A stretch of 34,973 nucleotides of DNA from Ramlibacter sp. (GTDB lineage Bacteria; Pseudomonadota; Gammaproteobacteria; Burkholderiales; Burkholderiaceae_C): contig JALHLO010000013.1 of NCBI GenBank assembly GCA_022844525.1, positions 1-34,973 on the forward strand, written 5' to 3'. The position numbers and the translations under genes were made by a program. Under the pieces are notes generated by a model that was given only the letters and a program-made list of their open reading frames with translations, was not told the DNA's origin and did no database searches. Positions 17,131-26,180 of the stretch are shown one piece after another. Positions within the stretch are counted from its first letter, which is position 1; every line of letters starts with the position of its first letter.

Positions 17131-18279
17131 ATGAAGGACCTCGAAGCGCTCACCCCGACACCGGCCGACCCGCGCGAGGCGGCCGTATCCGCCGGGCTGG
17201 TCTACGTGAGCGACGAGGACAAGGGCATCCGCCGCGAGCGCGAAGGCGAGCTGTTCGTGTACTTCAAGCCCAACGGCCTGCCGGTCACCGACGAGGCGAC
17301 GCTGGAGCGCATCCGCAAGCTGGCGATCCCGCCGGCCTACGTCGACGTCTGGATCTGCCCGAAGGCCAACGGCCACCTGCAGGCCACCGGGCGCGACGCG
17401 CGCGGCCGCAAGCAGTACCGCTACCACCCGCAGTTCCGCGAGCTGCGCGAGAGCACCAAGTACGAGCACATGATGGAGTTCGCGCGCGCCCTGCCGGCCG
17501 TGCGCGCGCAGCTGGCCGCGCACATGGCGCTGCGCGGGCTGCCGCGCGAGAAGGTGCTGGCGACCGTGGTGCACCTGCTGGAGACCACGCTGATCCGCGT
17601 CGGCAACGACGACTACGCCCGGGAGAACAAGAGCTACGGCCTCACCACCCTGCGCAACCCGCACGTGAAGGTGGCAGGCTCCGAGCTGCGCTTCCAGTTC
17701 AAGGGCAAGAGCGGCAAGACCTGGCGGCTGCAGGTCAGGGACCGCCGCATCGCGAAGATCGTGCGTGCCTGCCAGGACCTGCCGGGCCAGCGCCTGTTCC
17801 AGTACAAGGACGAGGACGGCGAGATCCGCGACGTGACCTCGGCGGACGTGAACGCCTACCTCAAGGAGATCACCGGCGCGGAGATCACCGCCAAGGACTT
17901 CCGCACCTGGGCCGGCACCGTGATGGCGGCGCTGGCGCTGCGGGAGTTCGAGGCCTTCGACAGCCAGGCCGCGCAGAAGAAGAACCTGAAGGCGGCGATC
18001 GAGCGCGTCGCCGCGCGCCTGGGCAACACGCCCACCATCTGCCGCAAGTGCTACATCCACCCGGAGGTGCTCAACGCGTACACCGAGGGACAGCTGCTGC
18101 TGCAGGTGAAGGAGGAGGTGGAGGAGGAACTGCGCGAGGACCTCGCGCGGCTGCGGCCGGAGGAAGCGGCGGTGCTGGCGATGCTGGAGGCGCGCTTGAA
18201 GCGGACGCTGGAGGGGGCGTTGAAGGAGAGCCTGAAGGCGGCGAGGAAGGGGAAGGGGAAGGGGAAGGCGATGGCGTGA
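17131..18279 (+). CDS. DNA topoisomerase IB (poxvirus/eukaryote-like)
   Basis: GLVYVSDEDKGIRREREGELFVYF...IPPAYVDVWICPKANGHLQATGRDARGRKQYRYHPQFRELRESTKYEHM...RVGNDDYARENKSYGLTTLRNPHV...KDFRTWAGTV...CRKCYIHPEVLNAY. Confidence 0.93.
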   Translation: MKDLEALTPTPADPREAAVSAGLVYVSDEDKGIRREREGELFVYFKPNGLPVTDEATLERIRKLAIPPAYVDVWICPKANGHLQATGRDARGRKQYRYHPQFRELRESTKYEHMMEFARALPAVRAQLAAHMALRGLPREKVLATVVHLLETTLIRVGNDDYARENKSYGLTTLRNPHVKVAGSELRFQFKGKSGKTWRLQVRDRRIAKIVRACQDLPGQRLFQYKDEDGEIRDVTSADVNAYLKEITGAEITAKDFRTWAGTVMAALALREFEAFDSQAAQKKNLKAAIERVAARLGNTPTICRKCYIHPEVLNAYTEGQLLLQVKEEVEEELREDLARLRPEEAAVLAMLEARLKRTLEGALKESLKAARKGKGKGKAMA

Positions 18280-18284
18280 GCAAG

Positions 18285-18379
18285 GGTGTCGCGGTTCGGG
18301 CTGCGCCGCTCACCACGACCTACACGCCCCGTATCCCCGTAGGTCGTGGTGAGCGCGCGCAGCGCCGAACCGCGACACC
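18285..18379. repeat. REP-like inverted pair, GTAG feet facing inward
   Basis: GGTGTCGCGGTTCGGGCTGCGCCGCTCACCACGACCTACA cgccccgtatcccc GTAGGTCGTGGTGAGCGCGCGCAGCGCCGAACCGCGACACC. Confidence 0.85.
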
Positions 18380-18437
18380 ATCACTTCGCCCAACCGCGAC
18401 ACCGACCCCTTCGCCGAATCGCGACACCGATCACTTC
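18364..18437. repeat. Three tandem ~25-bp units (REP tail plus gene stop region)
   Basis: GCCGAACCGCGACACCATCACTTC / GCCCAACCGCGACACCGACCCCTTC / GCCGAATCGCGACACCGATCACTTC. Confidence 0.85.
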
Positions 18438-20554
18438 GCCGGCACCGCCGCCGACGACCACGACGCTTCGCTGGACGCACTCCCCGCGCCCGCCTGCTGC
18501 TGCCGCACCGCATGCCGGCACTTCACCAGGATGCGCAGCACCTCCGCGACGCTCCACGCCTGCGCGACGCAGCCGCGCGGCGTGAAGGGTTCCTGCGCGT
18601 CGAAGATCTCGCTGATGGAGCCGATGCAGGCCTCGCCCAGGTGGTTGGCGAAACCTTCGATCAGCCGCGCGATGCCCTCGTTGTCGTCCGGGTGCACCTT
18701 GAGCCAGGCATCCGCGAAGGGCCCCGCCAGCCAGCCCCACACCGTGCCCTGGTGGTAGGCGGCGTCGCGCGCGCGCAGGTCGCCGTCGTAATAGGGCTTG
18801 TAGTCGGGATGGCCCGGTGCCAGCGAACGCAGCCCCACCGGCGTCACCAGCAGGCGCTGCGCGACGTCGAGCACGCTGCGCCAGCGCTCCCGGCCCAGCA
18901 CCGGGTTGGGCAGCGCGATCGAGAAGATCATGTTGGGCCGGATGGCCGGATCGTCGCCGCCCTCGCCGTCCACCACGTCGTACAGGCAGCCGGTCTGCGG
19001 ATTCCAGAAGCGCTGGTTGAAGCTCTCGGACAGGCGCCGCGCGTGCCGCGCCATCTCCTGCGCCCGCTGCTCCTGGCCTTCCTCGCGCAGCCAGCGCTCC
19101 ATCAGCCGCAGCGCGTTGTAGAACAGCGCGTTCAGCTCCACCGCCTTGCCGCGCCGCGGCGTCACCACCCAGCCGTCCACCTTGGCGTCCATCCAGGTGA
19201 GCTGGTAGCCCTCGGCGCCCTGCCGCAGCAGGCCGTCGCGCGGATCGACGCCGATGTTGAAGCGCGTGCCGCGCAGGTGGTGCTCGACGATGTCGGCGAA
19301 GGTGGGGATCGCGTGCCTGAGCGTCAGGCGGTCGCCGGTGACCGTGACGTAGCGGTCCATCGCGTGGAAGAACCACAGCGTGGCGTCGGCCGTGTGGTAC
19401 AGGCCTTCGTTGTGCCCTTCCGGGAACATGTTGGGGATCAGGCCGTCCTTCACGTAGTGCAGGAAGGTGCGCAGGATGTAGCCGGCTTCCGCATGGCGGC
19501 CGGTGGCGAGCGTCAGCCCCTCCAGGCTGATCATGGTGTCGCGGCCCCAGTCGGTGAACCAGTGGTAGCCGGCGATCACCGTGCGCGCCTGGTCGCCCTC
19601 GGCCAGCGCGCGGGCCGCGTCGGCCTGGCGGCTGAAGGGCGCGATGATGAACTGGTCGGCCGCCAGCACCAGTTCGGCGGCGCGGCCGCTGCGCGCGGAC
19701 GGATCGGCCTGCTCGATCAGCCGCTCGCGCCGCGCGTGCTCCGCCTGCTGCGCCTGCTGCGGCGTCATCGCCTGGATGGTGTCCCAGCTCTCGGTGGAGG
19801 CGACCAGGGTGCAGTCCTCGCCCGGCGAAAGCTCCGCGCGGAAGCGGCCCGGCGTCCACACGCGGCCGCGCGAGGCATAGCCGCGCGAGGCTTCGAGCCG
19901 GTAGAAGAACTCCTCGAAGCCGCCGCCTTCCAGCACCAGCTGCGCGTCGCGCCCGAGCATGGTCATGCGCAGCGGCGGCAGCTGCGGGTTGCTTTCCGAA
20001 TGCACCTCGAAGCGGCGCGCCAGCACGTGCAGGCGGCAGGGCTCGTCGTAGCCTTCCTCCACCGGCAGCTCGTGGCCGCGAAAATGCAGGCGCGGCCGCA
20101 GGATCAGGCGCACCGCGGAGTGGCCGGAGACGATGCGGTAGTTCAGGTGCACGGTGTTCTGGCCGTAGGGCAGCAGGATGCGCTTCTCGATCACCGTGTC
20201 GCCCACGTGGTAGGTCCACACCGGCAGCCCCATCTCGAGCCGGAACTCGGTCAGCACCTCCGGCAGCTCCAGCGGATGGCCGGGCCGCTCCTCGCCGGCC
20301 AGGCGGATCACGCGCCGGTCCGGCAGCCGCACCCACTCGCCCAGGTGGCTGAGCATGACGGTGCGGCCGATCGGCGTGGGCAGCGCCGCGATCAGCAGGC
20401 CGTGGTAGCGGCGGGTGGCGACGCCGGCGATCGAGCCCGAGGCGTAGCCGCCCAGGCCGTTGGTCACCAGCCATTCGCGCGTCAGCAGGCTCTCGGGGCT
20501 TTCGTTGCGGCCGGCCCAGGGCATCTTGTTCAGGATGGCTTCAGCCATCGGCAT
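18431..20554 (-). CDS. Amylo-alpha-1,6-glucosidase/glycogen debranching enzyme family protein
   Basis: LLTREWLVTNGLGGYASGSIAGVATRRYHGLLIAALP...GYHWFTDWGRDTMISLEGLTLATGR...EGHNEGLYHTADATLWFFHAM.... Confidence 0.92.
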   Translation of the reverse strand: MPMAEAILNKMPWAGRNESPESLLTREWLVTNGLGGYASGSIAGVATRRYHGLLIAALPTPIGRTVMLSHLGEWVRLPDRRVIRLAGEERPGHPLELPEVLTEFRLEMGLPVWTYHVGDTVIEKRILLPYGQNTVHLNYRIVSGHSAVRLILRPRLHFRGHELPVEEGYDEPCRLHVLARRFEVHSESNPQLPPLRMTMLGRDAQLVLEGGGFEEFFYRLEASRGYASRGRVWTPGRFRAELSPGEDCTLVASTESWDTIQAMTPQQAQQAEHARRERLIEQADPSARSGRAAELVLAADQFIIAPFSRQADAARALAEGDQARTVIAGYHWFTDWGRDTMISLEGLTLATGRHAEAGYILRTFLHYVKDGLIPNMFPEGHNEGLYHTADATLWFFHAMDRYVTVTGDRLTLRHAIPTFADIVEHHLRGTRFNIGVDPRDGLLRQGAEGYQLTWMDAKVDGWVVTPRRGKAVELNALFYNALRLMERWLREEGQEQRAQEMARHARRLSESFNQRFWNPQTGCLYDVVDGEGGDDPAIRPNMIFSIALPNPVLGRERWRSVLDVAQRLLVTPVGLRSLAPGHPDYKPYYDGDLRARDAAYHQGTVWGWLAGPFADAWLKVHPDDNEGIARLIEGFANHLGEACIGSISEIFDAQEPFTPRGCVAQAWSVAEVLRILVKCRHAVRQQQAGAGSASSEASWSSAAVPAK

Positions 20555-22421
20555 CCTCCAGGGGGTGGGGTTCCAGCACGGCCAGCGCGTGCGCGGGCAG
20601 CCGCCAGCTGTGCTCGCCGTCGATCTCGCTCATTCCGTTGCCGCCGTAGCGCGGGTCCTCGCTGTGCCACAGCAGCTGCCAGCGCATGCCCGCCGGCGGC
20701 GCCAGCAGCGGCTCCGGCATCGGCAGCAACGGCAGTGTCGCGCCCAGGTTGACCAGCAGCAGGCGGTCGCCGCCATCCGCGCCGAAAAAGCGCAGCAGGA
20801 AGGCCTCGGCGCCCAGCACCGCGCCGTGCATCCGGCGGCTGTCCTGCGCGGCGAACACCGGGTCCTCGCGCCGCAGCCGCAGCAGGTCGCGGTGCAGCCG
20901 CACGACGTGGGCGTTGCGTTCGCGTTCGGCGTGGTCCAGCTTGCATAGAAGGAAGGTCTGCCCGTCGTCGGGTTTCGCCAGCAGCTTGCCACCATCCTTG
21001 CTCGCGATGTTGGGAAACTGGGCCATGAATTCGTGGCGGCCCTTGCGGATGAGGACGTTGAGCTCGGGCTCGTGGTGCGCGAAGTAGAGGAAGGGCGCGC
21101 TGGCCGCGAACTCCTGCCCCTGGAACAGCAGCGGGGTGCAGGGCGCCAGCAGCATCAGCGCCGTCAGCGCCCGCAGCCGCCCCGGCGTGGTGAGCTCGTG
21201 CAGCCGCTGGCCGCGCGCGCTGTTGGCCACCTGGTCGTGGTTCTGCAGGAACTGGACGAAGTGATGCGCCGGCAGGTCCAGCGCCGGATGGCCGCGCCGC
21301 TTCTTCTGCCAGGCGTAGAACTGGCCCTGGTACAGGAAGCCCCACTTGAGCGCGGAGATCAGCTCCTGCGGCGTGCCGCGCGTCTCGGTGTAGTAGGCCT
21401 CGCAGGCGCCCGTGGCCGCGACGGTGGCGCTGTGGTGGAAGTCGTCGTTCCACAGCGCGTCGAGGCCGTGGCCGCCCTGCTCCACCGGCCGCACGAGCTC
21501 CGCGTGCTGCGGCTCGTTCTCCGCCGTGATGTAGAGGCCGCGGCCCGGCGCGGCGGCGCGCGTGCGCTGCGCGATCTCGGCCACGATGTGCGTCGGGCCG
21601 GCGTCGAACAGGCACTGCGTCGCATCGATGCGCAAGCCGTCGAAGTGGAATTCGTCCACCCAGTAGGCGCCGTTGCAGGCGAAGAACTCGCGCACCGGAG
21701 CGCTGTGCTCGCCGTCGAAGTTGATCGCGTCGCCCCACTCGTTCCCGTAGCGGCTGCTGGCGTAGTGCGGCGAGAAGCGCGACAGGTAGTTGCCGCTGGG
21801 CCCGAAGTGGTTGTAGACCACGTCGAGGATCACGCCCAGGCCCAGGCCATGCGCGGCGTCGACGAAATGGCGCAGTTCGTCCGGCGTGCCGTACAGGCGC
21901 GTCGGCGCGAACAGGTTGACGCCGTCGTAGCCCCAGCCGAAGGGGCCGTTGAACTCGTTCAGCGGCATCAGCTCCAGCACCGTGATGCCCAGGTCCTGCA
22001 GGAAGGCGAGGTGCCGCTCCGCCGCCGCATACGTGCCTTCCTGCGTGAAGGTGCCGATGTGCATCTCGTACAGCACCTGGCCGCGCGGGGCGAGGCCGCG
22101 CCAGCCGCTGTCTTTCCAGTCGTAGGCGGCCAGCGCCACGACTTCTGACGGACCGTGCGGCCCCTCGGGCTGCCAGCGCGACGCGGGATCGGGGAAGGCC
22201 TCCTGGCCGTCGAGACGGAAGCGGTAGCGCGTGCCCGGCCTGGCCTGCGCGGCCCACCCCGAGAAGTAGCCGTCGCCTTCGTGCTGCAGGGGCGCGGGCG
22301 CGCCCGCGCCTTCGAACACCACGTCCACCGCGCGCGCGGCCGGAGCCCAGACGCGGAAATGCGTTCCCGCGCCCTCGCGGTATTCCGCTCCGATCGGAAG
22401 CCGCCTCGTCGTGCTTGCCAT
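20541..22421 (-). CDS. treZ: Malto-oligosyltrehalose trehalohydrolase
   Basis: GTHFRVWAPAARAVDVVFEG...YEMHIGTFTQEGTYAAAERHLAFLQDLGITVLELMPLNEFNGPFGWGYDGVNLFAPTRLYG...DGLRIDATQCLFD...QNHDQVANSARG. ATG 22421. Confidence 0.93.
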   Translation of the reverse strand: MASTTRRLPIGAEYREGAGTHFRVWAPAARAVDVVFEGAGAPAPLQHEGDGYFSGWAAQARPGTRYRFRLDGQEAFPDPASRWQPEGPHGPSEVVALAAYDWKDSGWRGLAPRGQVLYEMHIGTFTQEGTYAAAERHLAFLQDLGITVLELMPLNEFNGPFGWGYDGVNLFAPTRLYGTPDELRHFVDAAHGLGLGVILDVVYNHFGPSGNYLSRFSPHYASSRYGNEWGDAINFDGEHSAPVREFFACNGAYWVDEFHFDGLRIDATQCLFDAGPTHIVAEIAQRTRAAAPGRGLYITAENEPQHAELVRPVEQGGHGLDALWNDDFHHSATVAATGACEAYYTETRGTPQELISALKWGFLYQGQFYAWQKKRRGHPALDLPAHHFVQFLQNHDQVANSARGQRLHELTTPGRLRALTALMLLAPCTPLLFQGQEFAASAPFLYFAHHEPELNVLIRKGRHEFMAQFPNIASKDGGKLLAKPDDGQTFLLCKLDHAERERNAHVVRLHRDLLRLRREDPVFAAQDSRRMHGAVLGAEAFLLRFFGADGGDRLLLVNLGATLPLLPMPEPLLAPPAGMRWQLLWHSEDPRYGGNGMSEIDGEHSWRLPAHALAVLEPHPLEDADG

Positions 22422-22607
22422 GCGCCACTGCCCTTCGCGCGGATTGTGCAATGCAACAGCGCGACCATGGCGCAACGGCCGTGTCCGCGCGCGTGCCCTC
22501 AACGTGCAGGACAGGTCGCGCAGCACCATGCGCGGGAAAGCACGCTGTCGTGGTGCGAGCCCGCTGCCGCAAGATGGGGCATGCAGGAACACGATGGGAG
22601 ACGGTCA

Positions 22608-23585
22608 GTGAAGCTTCGCCTTGGGACCTGCGGCCGCCGCGCCGCGCTTGCCGCCGCATTGGCATTGGCCGCGCCGCTGGCCGCCGCGCAGGCCTTCCCG
22701 AACAAGCCGGTGCGCGTGATGGTGGGCTATGCGGCCGGCGGCGGCGTGGACGCGATGGCGCGCATGCTGGCGCAGCGCCTGTCCACCGTGCTGGGCCAGC
22801 AGGTGGTCGTGGAGAACCGCGCCGGTGCCTCGGGGATGATCGCGGCCGAAGCGGTCGCGCGGGCCGCACCGGACGGCTACACCCTGCTGATGGGCGAAAG
22901 CGGCATGCTGATCACCTCGCACCTGCAGCCGCGCGCCAACCTGGACCCGCTGAAGTCGTTCACGCCGGTGGCCGGCACCTTCATCGCGCCGCTGATGATC
23001 GTCGCCAACCCCGGCGTCGCGGCGAGCGACCCGAAGCAGCTGGTCGCGCTGCTCAAGGCCAGCCCGGGCAAGTATTCCTATGCGACCTCGGGCGTGGGCA
23101 CCGTGCACCACCTGGGCTTCGAGATGCTCAAGGCGCGCACCGGCGCCTTCATCGTGCACATCCCTTACCGCGGCGCCGCGCAGATCCTGCCGGACGTGAT
23201 CAGCGGCCAGGTGCCCCTCGGCGTGGTGAGCGCGGCCGCCGGCCTGGCGCAGGCGCGCGCGGGCAAGGTGCGGCCCATCGCGCTGATGAACACCGGCAAG
23301 CTGCCCGGCGCGGAGAACGTGCCGGCCATGGCCGATGCCCTGCCCGGCTTCAACGTGGCGCCGCGCCTGATGCTGCTGGCGCCGGCGGGAACGCCGGCCG
23401 CGGTGGTGGAGCGGCTCGACGAAGCGGTGCGCGGCGTGCTGGAGAGCGCGGAGCTGGCGCAGGCCGCGGCGCAGCAGGGCGCGATCCCGGCCTACCTGCC
23501 GCCCGCGCAGCTGGCGGGCACGCTCGCGCAGGAGTCGGCCGACTGGGCCGGCCTCATGAAGACGCAGAAGATCGCGGCGCAGTGA
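22608..23585 (+). CDS. Bug-family (TctC) tripartite tricarboxylate transporter substrate-binding protein
   Basis: Signal-like VKLRLGTCGRRAALAAALALAAPLAAAQA, then FPNKPVRVMVGYAAGGGVDAMARMLAQRLSTVLGQQVVVENRAGASGMIAAEAVARAAPDGYTLLMG. Confidence 0.95.
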   Translation: MKLRLGTCGRRAALAAALALAAPLAAAQAFPNKPVRVMVGYAAGGGVDAMARMLAQRLSTVLGQQVVVENRAGASGMIAAEAVARAAPDGYTLLMGESGMLITSHLQPRANLDPLKSFTPVAGTFIAPLMIVANPGVAASDPKQLVALLKASPGKYSYATSGVGTVHHLGFEMLKARTGAFIVHIPYRGAAQILPDVISGQVPLGVVSAAAGLAQARAGKVRPIALMNTGKLPGAENVPAMADALPGFNVAPRLMLLAPAGTPAAVVERLDEAVRGVLESAELAQAAAQQGAIPAYLPPAQLAGTLAQESADWAGLMKTQKIAAQ

Positions 23586-23799
23586 GGGGCGCGGCCTCGG
23601 CGGCCCGCGAAGCCGCCATGCGGCGCTCGTTGCCCACGTCGCGCAGCGAGCTGAACAGGAAGGTGCCCTGGTGCCGGTCGACGCCGGCGTACCACTGGCA
23701 ATAAGCCGTGCCGCCGCTGACCGCCCGCACCACCATGGGCGGCCCGCCGGCCTTCAACCGGACGATGTCGCCTGCTTCGAACTGCTCGCTCTGGATCAC
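23554..23799 (-). CDS. YodC-like (DUF2158) small protein
   Basis: VIQSEQFEAGDIVRLKAGGPPMVVRAVSGGTAYCQWYAGVDRHQGTFLFSSLRDV...; GTG start; 3' end overlaps the Bug gene by 32 bp. Confidence 0.75.
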   Translation of the reverse strand: MIQSEQFEAGDIVRLKAGGPPMVVRAVSGGTAYCQWYAGVDRHQGTFLFSSLRDVGNERRMAASRAAEAAPLTAPRSSASS

Positions 23800-23893
23800 G
23801 TGCGAATTATGGTGGCCCGGTGCCGGCCTCGCACAGGCGCGAATGCGCCGCGCTTCGTAGGACCGATCCCACAGCCGGCCGGAATGGCCAAGG

Positions 23894-23928
23894 AAAAGGG
23901 GCCATGTCTTGCGACATGGCCCCTTCTT
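23894..23928 (-). terminator. Terminator hairpin downstream of tRNA-Arg
   Basis: AAGGGGCCATGTC-TTGC-GACATGGCCCCTT: 13-bp perfect stem; minus-strand transcript continues as CCCCTTTTCCTT. Confidence 0.85.
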
Positions 23929-23932
23929 GTAG

Positions 23933-24009
23933 TGGCGCGGGTGGCAGGATTCGAACCCACGACCCCTTGGTTCGTAGCCAAGTACTCTATCCAACTGAGC
24001 TACACCCGC
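23933..24009 (-). tRNA. tRNA-Arg(ACG), CCA encoded
   Basis: GCGGGTGTAGCTCAGTTGGATAGAGTACTTGGCTACGAACCAAGGGGTCGTGGGTTCGAATCCTGCCACCCGCGCCA; loop CTACGAA gives anticodon ACG; all four stems form. Confidence 0.97.
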
Positions 24010-24019
24010 GAAGCCTCAA

Positions 24020-24028
24020 ATTATAGCA
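24020..24028 (-). promoter_or_regulatory. Extended -10 promoter element for tRNA-Arg
   Basis: Minus strand TGCTATAAT, 10 nt upstream of the tRNA 5' end (consensus TGnTATAAT). Confidence 0.7.
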
Positions 24029-24082
24029 GCACTTTCCGGGGCCCCTTTTCGCCCTCCCGGCCCAGGTGCGGGCGCGCCGCCT

Positions 24083-25252
24083 TCAGAAGCTGCGCGGCAG
24101 CCCCAGCAGGTGCTCGGCGACGTACGAGTAGATCAGGTTGGTGGAGATCGGCGCCACCTGGTACAGGCGCGTCTCGCGGAACTTGCGCTCCACGTCGTAT
24201 TCGTGCGCGAAGCCGAAGCCGCCGTGCGTCTGCAGGCAGGTATTGGCAGCTTCCCATGAAGCCTTGGCGGCCAGGTACTTGGCCATGTTGGCTTCGCCGC
24301 CGCAGGGCTTGCCGGCGTCGAACAGCGCGCACGCCTTGAAGCGCATCAGGTTGGCCGCCTCGGTCTCGATGTAGGCATCGGCGATCGGGAACTGCACCCC
24401 CTGGTTCTGGCCGATGGGCCGGTTGAACACGACGCGCTCGCTGGCGTAGCGGCGCGCGCGCTCGACGAACCAGTAGGCGTCGCCGATGCACTCCGCCGCG
24501 ATCAGCGTGCGCTCGGCGTTCAGGCCGTCCAGGATGTACCTGAACCCCTGGCCCTCGGTGCCGATCAGGTTCTCCGCCGGGATCTCGAGGTTGTCGAAGA
24601 ACACCTCGTTGGTCTCGTGGTTCACCATGTTCTGGATCGGGCGGACCGTCATCCCGCGGCCGATGGCCTGGTGCAGGTCGACGAGGAAGATGCTCATGCC
24701 CTCGCTCTTCTTCTTCACCTCCGCCAGCGGCGTGGTGCGGGCCAGCAGGATCATGAGATCCGAATGCTGGATGCGCGAGATCCAGACCTTCTGGCCGTTG
24801 ACGACGTAGCGGTCGCCCTTCTTCACCGCGGTGGTCTTGAGCTGCGTGGTGTCGGTGCCGGTGGTGGGCTCGGTCACGGCCATGGTCTGCAGGCGCAGTT
24901 TGCCGCTGGCGATGCCGGGCAGGTACTGCTGCTTCTGCTGCGGCGAGCCATGCCGCAGCAGCGTGCCCATGTTGTACATCTGGCCGTGGCAGGAGCCGGC
25001 GTTGCCGCCGGAGAAGTTGATCTCCTCCATGATGACCGAGGCCTCGGCCAGGCCCAGGCCCGAGCCGCCGAATTCGGACGGGATCAGGGCGGCGAGCCAG
25101 CCCGCCTCGGTGAGCGCGTCGACGAAGGCTTCCGGGTAGCCGCGGTCGGTGTCCACCTTCTGCCAGTAGGCGGAGTCGAAGCGGCCGCACAGGTCGCGCA
25201 TCGCCTCGCGAATCTCCTGGTACGCATCGGGGGTGGGGATCTGCGTCTTCAT
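24083..25252 (-). CDS. Acyl-CoA dehydrogenase
   Basis: LIPSEFGGSGLGLAEASVIMEEINFSGGNAGSCHGQMYNMGTLLRHGS...AVTEPTTGTDTTQLKTTAVKKGDRYVVNGQKVWIS...ERTLIAAECIGDA...TCLQTHGGFGFAHEYDVERKFRETRLYQVAPISTNLI. Confidence 0.95.
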   Translation of the reverse strand: MKTQIPTPDAYQEIREAMRDLCGRFDSAYWQKVDTDRGYPEAFVDALTEAGWLAALIPSEFGGSGLGLAEASVIMEEINFSGGNAGSCHGQMYNMGTLLRHGSPQQKQQYLPGIASGKLRLQTMAVTEPTTGTDTTQLKTTAVKKGDRYVVNGQKVWISRIQHSDLMILLARTTPLAEVKKKSEGMSIFLVDLHQAIGRGMTVRPIQNMVNHETNEVFFDNLEIPAENLIGTEGQGFRYILDGLNAERTLIAAECIGDAYWFVERARRYASERVVFNRPIGQNQGVQFPIADAYIETEAANLMRFKACALFDAGKPCGGEANMAKYLAAKASWEAANTCLQTHGGFGFAHEYDVERKFRETRLYQVAPISTNLIYSYVAEHLLGLPRSF

Positions 25253-26124
25253 GCGAACTGTGCCTCGGCCTGCATCGTGAGCCAGCCTTCGTGGTCCTGC
25301 GCCCAGAGCTGCGCGCCGCGGCCGTCGGCCGAAGGGATGCCGTTGACGCGGAAGGGGTGCAGGTCGAAGGTGGGACGCACCGCCTTGAAGCTGAAGCTGC
25401 GCAGGCGGGCCTGCGGTTTCTGCCGGCGCGCGAGGTCGGCCAGCAGCGTGGCGATCAGCGGGCCGTGCACGATCAGGCCCGGGTAGCCCTCGACCTCGGT
25501 CACGTACTTGCGGTCGTAGTGGATGCGATGGCCGTTGAAGGTGAGCGCCGAATAGCGGAACAGCAGCACGTCGTCGGGCACGATCTCGCGCGACCACACG
25601 GCGCCGCCGGGCGCGGCCTGCGGCGGCGGCACCGGGTCGCCGGGTTGCGCGGCGGCGCGGTAGACGATGTCGTGCTCCTCGGTGAGCGCCAGGCCCTGCG
25701 CATTGTGCACCTCGTGCTTCACCAGCACGAACACGAGGTCGCCGGTGCGGCCGGACTTGTGCGAGACCGAGGCGATGCGCGAGGTGCGTTCAACCTTTTC
25801 ACCTACCTTGAGCGGCGCGTGCCACTGCAGCCGGCCGCCCGCCCACATGCGGCGCGGCAGCGGCACCGGCGGCAGGAAGCCGCCGCGCTTCGGGTGGCCG
25901 TCCGGGCCGATCTCGCTTTGCCGCGCGCTGGGCAGGAAGTACAGCCAGTGCCACAGGGGCGGCAGCTCGGTGCCCGCGGCCGGCAGCGGATCGTCGCGAT
26001 CCAGCGTGGCGGCGAGGTTGCGCACGGGCGCGGCCGTGATTTCGTCGTGCAGCGTCTCGCTGCGACCTTCCCAGGCGCGCAGCTGCGCGAGCAGTTCGGG
26101 GCTGAGGGTGGTGGCTTGTTCCAT
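25249..26124 (-). CDS. MaoC/FAS1-like dehydratase domain protein (mesaconyl-C4-CoA hydratase/HTD2-like)
   Basis: PPLWHWLYFLPSARQSEIGPDGHPKRGGFLPPVPLPRRMWAGGRLQWHAPLKVGEKVERTSRIASVSHKSGRTGDLVFVLVKHEV...FRYSALTFNGHRIHYDRKYVTEVEGYPGLIVHGPLIATLL. Confidence 0.88.
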   Translation of the reverse strand: MEQATTLSPELLAQLRAWEGRSETLHDEITAAPVRNLAATLDRDDPLPAAGTELPPLWHWLYFLPSARQSEIGPDGHPKRGGFLPPVPLPRRMWAGGRLQWHAPLKVGEKVERTSRIASVSHKSGRTGDLVFVLVKHEVHNAQGLALTEEHDIVYRAAAQPGDPVPPPQAAPGGAVWSREIVPDDVLLFRYSALTFNGHRIHYDRKYVTEVEGYPGLIVHGPLIATLLADLARRQKPQARLRSFSFKAVRPTFDLHPFRVNGIPSADGRGAQLWAQDHEGWLTMQAEAQFA

Positions 26125-26180
26125 GGGGCCAATTAGACCAGCCCCGCGCGACCGGCCCGCCGCATCCCTATGATGCGCGG

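Noticed and set aside
18364-18437. Possible mini CRISPR array
   Set aside because: Contiguous direct units without unique spacers; explained as tandem duplication of REP tail plus stop region; no cas genes.
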